This document shows positions 1-14,000 of a stretch of 64,000 nt of DNA, piece after piece. The stretch comes from Todiramphus chloris collaris. Taxonomy: Eukaryota > Chordata > Aves > Coraciiformes > Alcedinidae. The position numbers and the translations under genes were made by a program. Position 1 is the first letter of the stretch, and each line of letters opens with the position of its first letter. Where the stretch lies: assembly GCA_025345505.1 (NCBI GenBank), contig JANVCC010000073.1, positions 7,503,933-7,567,932 on the forward strand, written 5' to 3'. The notes beneath the pieces are model-generated. The model was not told where the DNA came from and did not search any database. It saw only the letters and a program-made list of their open reading frames with translations.

Positions 1-1127
<1,127 letters not shown>

Positions 1128-4079
1128 TGAGCACCGTTTATGAAGCTGGACAGTATTGTTCCAGTAATAGCCTCTTTTGTTTTGGTGTCTTTCCTGTTTA
1201 ATGTAAAATGGTGTCACCTGTGAAACTCCGTGCCCCTTCCTTCTGTCCTGTTTTCATGTCTCTGCTGCCACAGGTCAGATAAGTGTGTTGGCTTTGGTAC
1301 TGACTTCCCTCTGCCCTGTTTTTCCTGTGCTGTGGTTCTTTTTTCTTTTTTTTTAAATTACTTCATAAGCAGCCAGCACAAATTAACATGGGTGATGGCT
1401 AAGTTTGTTCTGGGCTGAGTGTAGAGCTCAGCCTAGACTAAACCAACAGTACTCTTCAAGACAGAGGTTTCAATTAACCCTGCTCTGCAGGCAGGCTATG
1501 GAGTTTTTTATTTCCTTTATTACCTTTGTTGCTGTGATATCAAAGCAGAACTACTAGTCACGAAACTACAGCAATTAAATGTTGTCTGCCATACTGCGTA
1601 CTCCATGCAGTGCACACCTTTATTCAGTTAGAATTAGCCTAGAAAAGTGTTCTTTCACTGTGAAGCCTTTCCTAAAAAATGATCTAAGAAGATAAAATAG
1701 ACTTGGTGAAACAGGGAGCTGAGTCTGTGTTGTCCCTATTTGGAGAAAGAAGATGGAGGAAGGAAAAGGCCACGCTGCTGAGCCCATGGAGGTACATCAG
1801 AAGAGTGACAGTGCTGGAGGAAGCTGCCTGGTCTTGCTTCTCCCTCAGATACCCTTGCTGACAAGCTCCTGCCTGATGAGTTGTCATGTTGGCGAAGGCT
1901 CTTTCTGCGTGGGTCCCCCCTTGCAGGAAGAATGCAGAAGGGGAGCCCTGATGTAGAAGTGCCAGGCTGTTTGTCTTTCTCCGATTCCAGTGCATTGAAT
2001 GCATGTTACATTTTGGTGTCCATCCTCTGGTGGCAGAGCTACTGTGGTCACTTTTTTGGTATCTCCTTGAAGCTACAGATACTCTTTCCAAGATTCTGGA
2101 AAATCCTCTAGAGAAGAAGTTCTGGGGAGTTTCTGTTTTCCCATACTTTTTTTTTTAAATTTATGTCTGAAGCAGGATCTTTCTTATGTAACTGTTGCTG
2201 GGATTAAGTCTGTTGTTTCTGAGATTGCCATTCAGATACTGAGGTCAGTACTACTAAAATAAAAATAGAGGCTCGGGACAGATTAAAAGACAGGAGACAT
2301 TCAGGGGTGCTTATTGTCAGTGTAATCACAGAGTTTTATACCTGTAAAAAGACCCTAAAGTTCCCAATTGGCCTCTGAAATAGTTGCCTTTCTTTTAATG
2401 TCTGGGGTTATTTTATATTGGGAGTGAAAAAGTTGAATCTGGTCATCTTTTAAGGATGTTGAGAGTGAATCAGATGCTTAATCATGGCAGAAACAGGAAG
2501 GAGCAGCATAGTTTGCTTCCCTGCTGCAAAAGAAAATGTTTCGAGCTATTGTATGGTTCACTGGAATGTTAGTTACCAAAATGAGTAAGAAACATTGACA
2601 GTGACAATTAAAAATTGTACCCAAAGGCTGCTCTTCACTGAGCACGCGAGAGACCAGGGTCTGACAGCTCTGGATAATGGGCAATTTGATCTCAGCTCAT
2701 TCTGCACTTGGACAGGCTGCAGCATCTAACTGAGGCACCGAGAGGCAGGGTCTTGCAAGGCATAGGGTGCCGAGGGGCAGCTTTGTGCACGTGCATCACC
2801 CTATGGAGAGATGAGGGGCTGTGTGTAACCCTGGCCCTGGGCAAGCACACCCATAACAAAGGCTTTGTTTGTAGAAATACATGTGGTCACTGAACGTAGG
2901 TGTTCTGCTGAGGCATGCTTTGGGGATGGAGCCTCTCTGTGCGGGTGGATGACGGTGAGCCACGCAGCTGAAGACAGAAGGTGATGACAGCTGAGGTGGA
3001 CAGATACAATGTGCGTACTCCAAACTGCAGGCAGTCGTCTTGGTCTTTGTTGTGAACAGTTTTCACACAGTCCATAGCTCCAGTGTGTTTGGAAATACCT
3101 CTGCAGAAGATGCTGAGCACCATCTGAAGGTACTTGGGTCATACCTCCCCAGTGCTGGCCTTGCAACCAGGGCAAATGTCTTTTTTTCTCTGGAGGAGGG
3201 CAGCTGCAATGGAACAACTGCCTCTGAAGTGACTGTAAAAAGTTAGGCTATGGTATTAATTTTTCTTTTTTACTGCTGTGTAATACGTAGTTCAAACTAT
3301 ACCGTGCTAGGACCAATGGAATGAATTAGGAATTCTGGAATCATTTTGTAGTTTGTCTAGTATAGGCTTGTGATCATAAATATTTAAGTCATAAAGTAAC
3401 CTCAGTTATCCACATAACGTTCTGATGTCATTCGAGCACGTTTTTATTCTCCAGAGGTGTCAGAATCTTCCATATGTTCAGAAACTACACATAGTATTTT
3501 GCACATCATCAAAGCCAAGCTTATTTCAGGCTAAATAAACTATGTCCAAGATTACTAAATTGCTTGGTGGCCGTGAAGATGGTTCATAAGGCTATATGCT
3601 TTAATATATGCAGCTCCATAAAAATGCAAATAAAATTTAGAGGATTCATCATTAGATTTGGAAAACAATGTTTAATAGATTTATTGAAGGAGAGTATTGT
3701 TCATACTGAATTATTCCAGACCAGTTCCAGTTCAGTGTCTTTTTAAATGAAATGGAAGAGGTATAAATTGTACCCGTGATAATGCTAAAGCTGTCTAGAA
3801 ATGTTATAAAGTTGGGATTTGCATACAATAACTGACTAAAAGCTAGCAGATTTTTTTTTCACAACTTACAAAGTAGTAGGACATAAATATGCCAGTACTG
3901 GCAACTTCAGCCTTTTGGAAAGTATGAATTAGGTATTAAAAAATCAGATGGTCCCCAGAAGTCATGAGACTTAGACTTTGTTATCTCTTGAAATGACAGA
4001 TGAGTTTTTCAGTTAATTGCAGGCTCGCAGGAGCTGAAATCTGCAGAACGGTACGGTGCAAGAGACGATTCTGAGTAAC

Positions 4080-4232
4080 GTCATGGAACCACGGTTGGAA
4101 AAGACCTTTAGGATCATCAACTCCAACCAATATCTAACTCTACCGGGGCCACTACTATGCTATATCCTTAAGCACCACATCTAGATGGCTTTTAAATACA
4201 TCCAGAGGTGGCAATTCAACCCCTTCCCTGGT
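4080..4232 (-). mobile_element. CR1 LINE 3'-end fragment
   Basis: Read on the minus strand this is the end of a CR1 element. The + strand shows the complement of its 3' end (GGTTGGAAAAGACCTTTAGG, then ATCATCAACTCCAACC), followed by the complement of the 3' UTR. It is a short, diverged, 5'-truncated copy. The distal boundary is approximate. Confidence 0.75.
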
Positions 4233-5681
4233 AGCAAAGAGGTTTCTCCGAAGGCAGTCGGCAGTAGTGATTTACTAATGGTTGGAGAAGTGCTTTTACT
4301 TGCGTGCCTTTGTTTCCTGAGCTTTAATGTGCTGAAGGCCAGACCATGTCCAGTTTCTGCACCATCTCCATTGAATGCATATGGGAAAAAGGTTTCTGAA
4401 CTTCCCATGTGCTGCTTTTTTGATGGACTGTTATCTTCCTGCAAACCCTGGGACCACAGACTGGGGGAGTGTGGGGTTGCTTTCCAAAGTACGAGGGCCA
4501 AAGTTTATGGGGATTTTTTTAGAGCTGCTGATCAGTAAGGACCTTCAGACAAAGCAGAACAGTGTTCTAAGTCATGTAACTGTTGGTGTCATCTGAGAGG
4601 AAGTGAGATTGCTGAAGGTGTCACACACAAGTTCCTGGGTTTTGCTTCCTCCCTGGGCTGCAGCCATGGTGTGTTGGAACCCCCTCTGGCAGACTGCCAG
4701 GGGAAGCTTGAATCAGGGGTTGTTTGGGATGGCAGTAGAACTGCAGAAGAAGATCTAGAAGGTTATAAACACCATCTCTTTTTAATTTTTTATTTGCTAT
4801 AATTGGTACATTACTGTGACACGTATGGTTAAAGGTGGTACCTTTGAAAGCATTGTGAAGCTCCCTTTTGTGGCTTCATGGACTGCTCTTAGTGTTCTTG
4901 AGGCTGTGTCCTGCAATGTAGATAATGGCCAAGAAGACCCCACAGTGTTGTGATTTGAATACCTTTTTGCCTACTCCTACTACCTCCAGAAGTTTAATTA
5001 TGTGGATGCCTTGTTTTCCTTCCATGGTTGGACTCTGTTGCTGTGAAGAGCTGGATACCAATCGTGTATTACCCATGATGTACAACAGTTGTATACTGGT
5101 CTGTCCAAACATACACTAATAACTCGACTGTAAGGTTAGGGGGGGTGAACTATATATATTTTTTTAGGGGTGAAATATCTTTTTTGCAAAGACTTCAGCT
5201 GTTAGTTTCATATTCTTTGATGAGCTGTGTTTTCCACAGGAGTCTGTTAATGCATTTTCTCTCTTAATTTTCAGTGCAGGGTCATTTTTCTAATGGGTCA
5301 ATGGGGAAAGGGAGGCATGGGGCAACTGGAGTGGGTGCAATTTTTTAAGTGTTTGGGCCAGACAATTGCTCTTGAGCTCTGGAAGGGACTATGGGACTCT
5401 TAAGTTTATAGCTGCTTTGTTTTTTTGGTTATCAAGATAAAGAGGAATTGCTCCTAATCCTAGTCGTTCAGCTGTGCTCTGAAAGTCCTCATCCTTCTAA
5501 ATAAGTTTTTGTGGGCTAAATGAGGTCAGCATCTGTGCAATCTGCTTGTTTTCTGATGTCGAGAGGTACCTGACTGGGCCTTTTGACTTCCTTTGTCTTA
5601 ATGATGTGGGTTAGTCCTCTCCTGGGGTCAGCATTTTTGAGTGGCCTAAGGAATGAGAAGTCAGCAGCTTTGGTGAGTTCT

Positions 5682-5700
5682 GGGGGGGGGGGGGGGGGGG
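5682..5700 (+). repeat. Poly(G) run, 19 bases
   Basis: There are nineteen consecutive G on the + strand, flanked by GAGTTCT and TGAATTTTTT. The length is likely to be polymorphic and error-prone in sequencing. It could fold as a G-quadruplex on one strand and an i-motif on the other. Confidence 0.95.
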
Positions 5701-7365
5701 TGAATTTTTTGCAGTATGATCTTGCAGGCTGATGATTAAACCACTGACAGATCTGCAGCTTCTGTGTGCGTGCAAAATGGTTGTGTCTTTTAATGGAGTC
5801 TGAGGGAACAGGGAACTTGAGAGAGGTGCTCTGGTTTGGGACTCTGAGTCTCAAAAGGGAAGAAGTGGCTTCCCAGTAATGCAGCTGATGAAGTCAAAGC
5901 AGTGCTGCTGCTGAGGCTTAGCAGGGGATGGAAGCAAAACTGCCTTCCTCTAGTGATTCTGCACAGCTATTCTTTTTATTTCCATGTAGACACATAAAAC
6001 TCTGGATACAAAAAGGAAGGAGGTCTGAGTGAGGAAGTGTTTTGGTGGTTGTTTTTTAAATAAACCTGCTTCTTGGCATTGAATCCTGCTTCAGTTGTTG
6101 ACATTAGTTATTGGTTACTCTGCTGTGGGTCTGCTGTGGCAGGAGTGTAGTGAAGCATATGACTTTTCAGTTTATCTTAAGTTGAAAGTCTGCTAAGTTC
6201 TCCATAATTCCTTTCATTGAGTAACTGGATGAAGTAATTGCGACCAAGTTGGGAGGGACAGGGGGAAGCAACATGGTTTTTCAAACTTGGTGCTGTGTGG
6301 CAAGAACCAGAAGGCCATGCTAAGTTGTGAAGTGTTAAAGCCTGTGGACTGCTTGGAAACCAAGCTATTGGAAGGTTGAATGTGAGAGACATTGCAGTTC
6401 CATTCAGTGCAATCCAGAAAGTGAACGTGTGTAACCTGAAAACTTCAAATCAGTCCCTTCTGGAGGTGGGTCAGAAGTAGCCACCATATGAAGAATGTGT
6501 CTCGAGGCTGAAATGCAATTTCAGAGGCTCCAAACTGCCACAAACAGAGACGTTAAAAATGTCATGTCATTTTGGGGTATTCGGTTATAATTTGTGGTCA
6601 GAGTTTTCAAGCCAGTCATAGCCTTCAAGGCACTGAGATTTTGATGAGTCAAGTAGGGAAATCAGTTGTCCTTTATAGAAATGGCAAAATGCTAGTTTCT
6701 GTTTCAGTAGCCGTTGGTGGAAGTGCTTGCTTGCCTATGCATTTTCTTTATTTGGGTTTTTAGTAGCATAGCTGATTATCTTGTCCACATGAAAAACTGG
6801 TTAATTATTGTAGGCAGCAGTGTATAAAGAAGTATTACTGCAGTGGACTGGATGGAGTCAACAGCTCATTGTGCAGACCCTTGCTTCAGTAGTGCGAACA
6901 AATAATGGAGGTTGTCTGCTAATCCTGGCAACAGGGATTTCTTTCAGGAGTAAATCTGAGCTTAATATATGCTGCTGCCATTGTAATAAGATCAGAAATG
7001 CTGTGGTGCTTATGAGCAGGTTACCTTGACAGCTCAGTGTACATGGCTGTAATATCATCAATACACTAGAGAGACCTGGTGTGGCGTTTCAGTCTTTCAC
7101 TTCTTCATGCCTCTGGTTTTTAATAACACTTGTGAAGTCTGCATATTACTAGATGTGTCCTTTCAGTTGCCTGCAACTGAAATACACTGTCATGCATACT
7201 GCATGCTTTTCTTAAAGCTTCCACACCATGATGTTGTTGCTTCTTTCCCCCCCCATCAAAGGGTGTGGAGCTGGCAGTGCACCTTTGCAGTAAGGAGGGC
7301 AAACTGGGCTGTGGACAAGAGTGTAGCAAGAAAATCGGGATGTTTTTGCTTCCCCCTGCTCTTGT

Positions 7366-7572
7366 TAGATCACTCCTGGAATACTCTGCCCCATCTCTTC
7401 TCCCCCAGTTCTAGAGGGACATTGGCAAAGGGGAGAGGGTCCAACAGAGGGCCACCAAAACTTTTATAGGTCTGAAGAACTTTGTATGTGAAGGAGAGGC
7501 TGAAGGAATTGGATTTTTTCAACCTAGGGAAGAGAAGGCTGAGAGCCACCTAATCACAGTCTTCAAGTGCTT
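7366..7572 (+). mobile_element. CR1 LINE, left half, interrupted
   Basis: This is the + strand end of CR1 ORF2, recognisable from GAGAGGGTCCAACAGAGGGC and GAGAGGCTGAAGGAATTGG. These encode the ERVQRR-like and EERLRELGL-like parts near the end of the reverse transcriptase ORF. The copy is diverged, with stops. It breaks off at about 7572, where an antisense CR1 begins, and continues at about 8123. Confidence 0.75.
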
Positions 7573-8122
7573 CAATCACAGAATCATTTTGTTTGGAAGA
7601 GACCTTTACGATCATCAGGTTGAACTCAACAGCACTGCCAGGTCACCACTAAACCATGTCTCTTGGTGCCACGTCTACACGTCTTTTAAATACCTTCAGC
7701 AATGGGGACTTTGCCACTTCCCTGGGCAGTCTGTTCCACTGTTTACAACCCTTTCTGTGAGGAAATTTTTCCTAATACCTATCTGTCCTAAACCCCCTGT
7801 GGTACAGCTTGAGGCCATTTCCTCTTGTCCTATCACTTCTTACTTGAGAGAACAGATCACCCCCTCACCTCACTTCAACCTCCTTTCATGGAGCTGTAGA
7901 GAGTGAGAAGGTCTCTCCCGAGTCTTTTCTCCAGGCTAAACAACTCCAGTTCCCTCAGCTGCTCCTCATAAGACTTGTTCTTTGTTGCCCTTCTCTGGAC
8001 ACACTCCAGCAGCTAGCTCATTGTCCTTCTTGTAGTCATGGGGCCCAAAACTGAACACAGGATTCAAGGTGCAGCCTCACCAGTACCAAGTACAGAGATA
8101 CAACCACTTCCCTAGTCCTGCT
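7573..8122 (-). mobile_element. CR1 LINE, antisense, inserted in another CR1
   Basis: This is a 5'-truncated CR1 of about 550 bp on the minus strand. It begins on the + strand with CACAGAATCATTTTG and GGAAGAGACCTTTACGATCA, the complement of a CR1 3' end. It then runs through the complement of the C-terminal ORF2 coding region (GGGCAGTCTGTTCCACTG, CCTCTTGTCCTATCACTTC). Its flanks are two parts of one older + strand CR1, so this copy is the younger insertion. Confidence 0.8.
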
Positions 8123-8400
8123 AATGATGGTTGGTGTAGAAGATGCAAGCACAGGGATGCACAGGACAAGATGAGCCAGGAATAGGGGCGTCAGGGGAAT
8201 TCCATCTGGATTTAAGAAGAAAACTTACCATGAAAACAAGTCAACATTGGAACAGGTTTCCCAGGGTGGTAGTGGAGTCGCCCTTGCCAGAAATATCTGA
8301 GGCTGTTTGACATTGTCTTCGGTAACCTAACTGAAGGCCCTGCTTTCATCAGAAGGTGGGACTGTATGTTCCTGGAGGTCTCTTACAGTCTTGATTTGAG
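8123..8400 (+). mobile_element. CR1 LINE, right half, interrupted
   Basis: The sequence resumes in the + orientation with the CR1 terminal segment. GGGGAATTCCATCTGGATTT, then ATTGGAACAGGTTTCCCAGG and GGTAGTGGAGTCGCCC match the terminal HWNRLP-like coding stretch. A degraded 3' UTR follows (GGTGGGACTGTATGTTCCTG). Together with 7366-7572 it reconstitutes one element split by the antisense copy. Confidence 0.72.
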
Positions 8401-8536
8401 CACGGGACTTTTGACTGAGTACAGGACAAGTGAATGTTGGTGGACAGAACATACTACTATCAATCCATCCTACTAGATTGGGAATGACTGACGAGGAGAA
8501 TGAGAAGCAAAGTAGAGGGAATGGCTTTTATTTGAA

Positions 8537-8706
8537 ATGTGTGTCCATAGTATGTGTGGGTTGGTTTTTGTATTTTTAGGTGGGTATTTTTGTGTGGGGG
8601 GAGGTTTTTTTGTTTGTTTGTTTTGTTTGGTGTGTGTGTGTACTTTTTGTTTTGGTTTGGGTTTTTTGGGGTGGTTTTTTTTTGGCTTTTTTTTGTTTTT
8701 TTTAAT
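8537..8706. repeat. G/T-rich low-complexity tract
   Basis: About 170 bp of the + strand is almost entirely G and T. It contains TTTGT-like repeats, a short GTGTGTGTGT run and several runs of G and T. The opposite strand is A/C-rich and gives a meaningless Lys/Pro-rich open frame. Confidence 0.85.
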
Positions 8707-9905
8707 ATCTTGTCTTCCCTGCTTACTTGTATGGCAATGCCAAACTGTATTCAGCACTGGAATTTAAAATAATGGATCACACATGCGAAGTTAATTAGCA
8801 AATTGCAAAGTCCTTGTTCTAGTTAGTGAATATTTCAGAGGAATTCAATTAAGATTCTTAAGTGTAGGACTAGTTTATCAAAAATAGAAGAGTAAGGATG
8901 TGAAAAAGCCTCTCAGCTGTGGAGTGCTTCTATACAACAAAGGCTCTTTGACTGAGCACAGCAGTGTACAATAATTGGATGTGCCATGCCAGCCATTAGA
9001 GAGTAGTAAAACCCTTGCAGATAATTTGTTGTCAGACCTGACGCTTCCAGCTCCTCGGTATTTAGGACCTGAATGTCCATATGGGAGAGTGCAATGCGTT
9101 TTCATCCTCAACTGGTGGCATTTTGGGCTCTTGTTGCGTAACAGTTCAGAGGTTGGGACTGGGCAATGCTATTTTGAAGGTAAGAGAACATGCTAAAAAA
9201 GCACTGGTGAGAGATAATAATGACCAGGAAATAGTTCAAGCTCTTAATTCCCCACTCAAACACTTTGCTACACTTAAGCACCTCACTAGTAACATTGATT
9301 TCAGTAGTTCTAACTGCTTAGGAGCATCCAGAATTACGCCTACACGGAGATACACATCAGAGTGACCAGTGCTTTGCTTGTCTGAGTTTTGCCATACCTG
9401 ACCTACTCAAAAGTATTTCCTTGCATGTGTTATTTCTTCTTCAGAATAATCCAGCGGGGTTTATTTTGGGTTTACTAGGGGAGAACTTGTAAGAAATCAT
9501 CTAGTTGCAGTCCAAAAAAAAACCTCCCAGACAGGTAATGAGCTATTGGAGTTAATGAATGAATTATAGAATATTACTTAATTTTAAACAGTAGAAAGTT
9601 TAGCATGTTGTTTATAGATGTTTGAGATGACTCCCAGTGCAGGTTAGCTTTGGTAACTGTACCTTTTTCTGAATGAATCGCAGAACTTTAGTGCCTTGCA
9701 AGCACTCATCACCTTATCTCCATGTCTCTATGATTCTTTCTTACGGCTCCATGTGAATGGTACTTGCCAGGGCTCCTTTAATGACCTGAAGGATCCATGT
9801 ATGGTTTTTGAAAGTCACTCTTTGGTACCTCTGGACTTTAGCTAGTAGAGTGTAATAAAAAGAACCATCAGCTGATTTCCTAAAATTATTGATAGCATGC
9901 ATGTC

Positions 9906-10020
9906 TTTATTATTTATTTATGTATTATTTCAATATGTTATTTATATATATTATATATTATTTCTATGTAATAATATAGATAATAAATATGTTATTTATA
10001 TATTATTATTGTTGTTATGT
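9906..10020. repeat. AT-rich low-complexity tract
   Basis: This is a run of TATTATTTATTTATG-like and TATATATTATATATTA-like sequence, nearly pure A/T for about 110 bp. It is typical intronic low complexity. Confidence 0.85.
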
Positions 10021-10779
10021 GTATTTAGTGGACTTACCCAGCATTTGGTGCTTTGAACTTGAGAGGGTGTTGAATTGGTCTAAAGAACTGTGTGGAGTGT
10101 GGGCTGCTTTTCAGTCCTTCCCCATTGTCTGCATAGACAAGATGTCACTGTTGTCTTCACCAGTGGTAAATATTCTCTTTAGTTTCATGCCTGGTCTTCA
10201 GGTGTTTTTTCATAAGAATTTGGATTTGTTTATGCCAGTGGAACTCATATTTTTGTATAAGAATCACCTGTAATAGTGCTTCATAGTTTGCTTTTTGCAT
10301 ATTCAACAGGTTCCTTTTATTGAGCCAAATAGTTAAATCCTGCAGGATGAGATCTTGGGAACCAAAAGGTAGTTTCTGGGATATGTTTTGGAAATCTAAA
10401 TTGTGAGGCTTTTTTCCCCGATGTGTAGAGTAGGGTCTTCAGTAATTCTGTAGCAGTAGTGCTGTGTTGCACGTGTCACTGGAGAATCCGGCAGCAGAAA
10501 TGTCAGGCCACAAAGAGGCAAATTCTCCTGCTGAGATCTGTAGTGGATCAGTATCTTCTGTGGGTTGGATGTCGAGCAGCATTTCCAGCATGCACAGCCC
10601 AGTGATTGTGCTGGTGGGACTATTGCAAACCTGTTTATTTTAGCTCCCGTTTCACTTCAGCAGCCTGAGCTCTGAAATCTCCTAGGGTGTCTGCTGCGTT
10701 GGCACTCTGACTGTGAGCTTGAGTCTCCCTGGACCCTGTCCTACCTCTGACTTCCCCACCCTCACTTTTTTCTATCCAT

Positions 10780-11025
10780 TGAACAATTTAGAAGGATGTT
10801 GTGGGGAACTGTGTCAGAGGCCTTCCAGAAGTCCAAACAGGTGACATCTATAGCTCTTCCCTTGTCCACTGGTGTAGTCACTCCATCATAGAAAGCCACT
10901 AGGTTGGTCAGGCAGGACTTGCCGTTGGTGGAACAATGCAGGATGTCTCGAATCGCCTTCCCGTCCCCCATGTGCCTTAGCATAGCTTCCAGGGGGATCT
11001 GTTCCATGGTCATCCCAGTCAAGCA
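10780..11025 (-). mobile_element. CR1 LINE reverse transcriptase fragment
   Basis: The minus strand encodes [30 protein letters not shown] and [10 protein letters not shown], the conserved reverse transcriptase palm region of CR1 ORF2. It is an internal piece, truncated at both ends. The usual SQHGFTKG segment is altered to LHCSTNG, so it is a dead relic. Confidence 0.9.
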
Positions 11026-14000
11026 GTTAGTTTGCTTGGACTGCAGAATGCATCTGCAGTTCCTCCTGCCCTCGGATGAATGTATTTACTACAGAGGTGA
11101 GCTTGCGTGAACTCCTCCTGGTCAGTCTGACTTGAGTGAGAGCCGTCTCCCCAGGAAGGAGCGCTGTGAGCAGCAGTTGCGATAGGAGCTGCTGAGTTGT
11201 CGTTGTGGAGATGTACCTTTTGCCCTGCGAAGGCCATCCAGGAGCAGATAAAAGCACTACCGTGCTTGTGTGGGAAGGGTTTCGTGTGTGCTCACTACTG
11301 GAGCTTAGGGCAGTGCTCGGGGTGGGACTGGAGCTAACTTGTGGCAGTAGCAAGCCCTTTGTTGTGTTGCTTTTCTGGAGCAAACAGAAATAAATAGCAT
11401 TACAGAATTGCTTTTGTTTGTTATTCAGATTAAGTCCTGAGCCTGGTAATCTGCTGTCCTGCAAACCACGTGGTGATTTATGCCCGTGAAAGGTTGTGCA
11501 GAAGTCTGCCAAGTCCAACACTGGGGTTGGGAAGTGCAGGAACACGAGGGATATTCCCACAGCTTGACCCTGGCATGGCCACTTGCCACAGCTCCTCGTC
11601 AGTGCTCTCTGGATTACCCCACCATGGCCAGCACCGTGCTGGGGAGAGGGGTGGTTAGGACAACTGGCCAACGTAGCTGGCAGCAAAACTGGTGCCATTA
11701 ACAACGTGGCCCTTGTGCTTGCTGCTGGGCAGAGCGCGGCTCGTGATGCCTCCCAGTGCCACGTGGATTGACACAGGACTCTGGGACAATGCTGCTGTGT
11801 GTTCCTCGGGAGCATCGCAGCTCCGGTGCTCTGGAGGAATGCAGCATTTGGTCCAGCCATGCTCTGCCTGCTGGCTTTAGAGCCCAGCACGGCGGGGTCT
11901 GGTGGTAGCACAGCAGCAAAATCTGGTGGGACAATCATTAGTCCTGCCCTTGCAAGGCGTTTGTGGGGGAAGTGGAGTTTAAAAAGCCAGCTTTCATTGT
12001 CTGCTGGGGTCAAGCAGCTTTCTCAGTCAGTAGATGCAGGTGCAGGTCAGCCCCTTGTCCCATCATAATGAAATTTCCAGTAAGTCATTTTAAATTGTAA
12101 TGTCCAATTTAATTGAAAAATCCATAAATCTGATAAAACAGTGCTTCTCCTGGATGGTGTTCAGCTGTTCTCAGGCTGCTGGCCAGGGGTAATTTTCCTG
12201 GCCTGTGCACATCTGTGAATACGAATCTTGGGAATAAAAGTGAAGAGACTGTTTTTCAGCTGTTTGTAGTATACTTTTTTTGTATATATTTTTAAAGCCC
12301 TTGTTTGTTATAAGCCTGCCCTTGTAACCCACTGGCTTTGTGGGACTCCTGAAAGGGTTTTATGATTTGCTTTTAGAAGCACCTTTTCAAAGGTCATTTC
12401 TTCCCCATCCTCTTCTTTCTCTCCATGAAAACGCGAAACTTGAATAACTTCTGAGATCTTAAGGAGTGAACAATCCACAGGACATATTTTGTATCAAACT
12501 GTGGCCTTTTCAGTGCCCTACACAAACGGTGTTAGTGGCTAATGTGGAATAGGTGGCCTGCTGGCTGTGGCAGTGCTTTTAGGAGCTCCCATCATGTAAG
12601 AAATACAGTTTTTCGTAAAGGTAAGAGCGAGGTCGATGTGAGCAGCTGCAGTTCAGGAGATGTTGCACAAAAATACAAGAATCCACTGGAAATGGAGCTC
12701 TCCTTATGACTGTAGCTATTAAAATGGAGGCAGTCCTTGTTTTTGTAAAGAGTCTTGGGATTCCAGTGAAGGGGAATTGGTGTACTTAAGGAGGTGATTT
12801 GTAAGAATTGGTTAGCAGCCACTTGCTGAACAACATGCTGTTTGAAAACAGTTTCACTCGAATCAAAACCATCTTGAGTCCAACAGAAACGTTAGTGGGA
12901 AAATGTTAAGAAATGAGTTGGTTTTCATTTCCAAACTTTGTTTCAAAAACGTCAAAACATTGCATTTCATTTGCTTCATTTGAACATAAATGTTAATTTA
13001 GCAGGATGTTTAATATTTCATAGATTTTCTTTAGTACTCAAAAAAAAAAGGTACTATCATACTGAAATAATTTGGTGTTGCAAAAATAAACATGAATATT
13101 AATGTGAATCCTTCTGACTTTTAATTTTTTGAGGAGTGTTTACAACCAAAATTGAGACCAGTTGGCAAAGTACTGATATTTTGTTGGGGTTTCCTGAATA
13201 TTGGAATTGACTACATTCTGTTTTCTGACTCTAGAGTTGTGCAGTTGTTACATCAGATATCAGTGACATTTTTCATGCGTTTTTTTCCTTGTGTTTTTGT
13301 TGTTAAAAGTGAAACATTTTGAGGAAAAGGGCATATGGGAAATGTGTGTTGGCATTCTGAAAATACTTCTTTTACTGAACTTGAGGAGCTTTCTGTCTTT
13401 TTTGTTTGTTATGCTGAATCTCAGAATGGATTTTTCCTAGTATTTAAAAATAACAAAAGAGTAACCAATTTACTGATTATTTCTGCTGTAGTAGATTTGT
13501 CTACTCTTGTTTTACTCTTGACTTTAAACCTGTGAACAGCTATATTAAAATATGCAACAAACCCAACATAAAATAAATATGCATATGGCTTAGATAATGG
13601 ACTCTCAAATATATTATTTACACAGATTGTGCATGATGTTATCATGTTATATAAAAAAAAGGGAAGAGCCCAGGAAAAAAAAAGTGGTTTTGCTTTAATA
13701 TTTGCTTTTTTCAGTTTAACATGAAATATTTATTGCAACAAGCTTCTTGCAGAAATTCTGCCCCCAGAAGCCAAATTATATCAGCAGATATTCAGTTGCC
13801 TTGTATTAATATCAGAGGGTAGTTAGGTATTGTGGACCAGAATATCCCTGCTGCTCTGGAAATCACATTGCTGTGGCGAACTCCTCCAGTTTGTCATTAG
13901 TTGCTGAACAGTGGGAACTGGTCCTGTCTGCGCGTTTTGACCCGCAGAAGAGGACAGGCGGTACCAGTACATGATTTGAGTGCACCAGACCATTTCTCCT

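Noticed and set aside
2801-3217. Overlapping 60-138 codon frames in intron 2
   Set aside because: Several frames on the same bases are open at once, with no domain, start context or splice support. They are chance frames.
8473-8757. Lys/Pro-rich minus-strand open frame
   Set aside because: It is the complement of the G/T low-complexity tract, and its composition is an artefact of the repeat.
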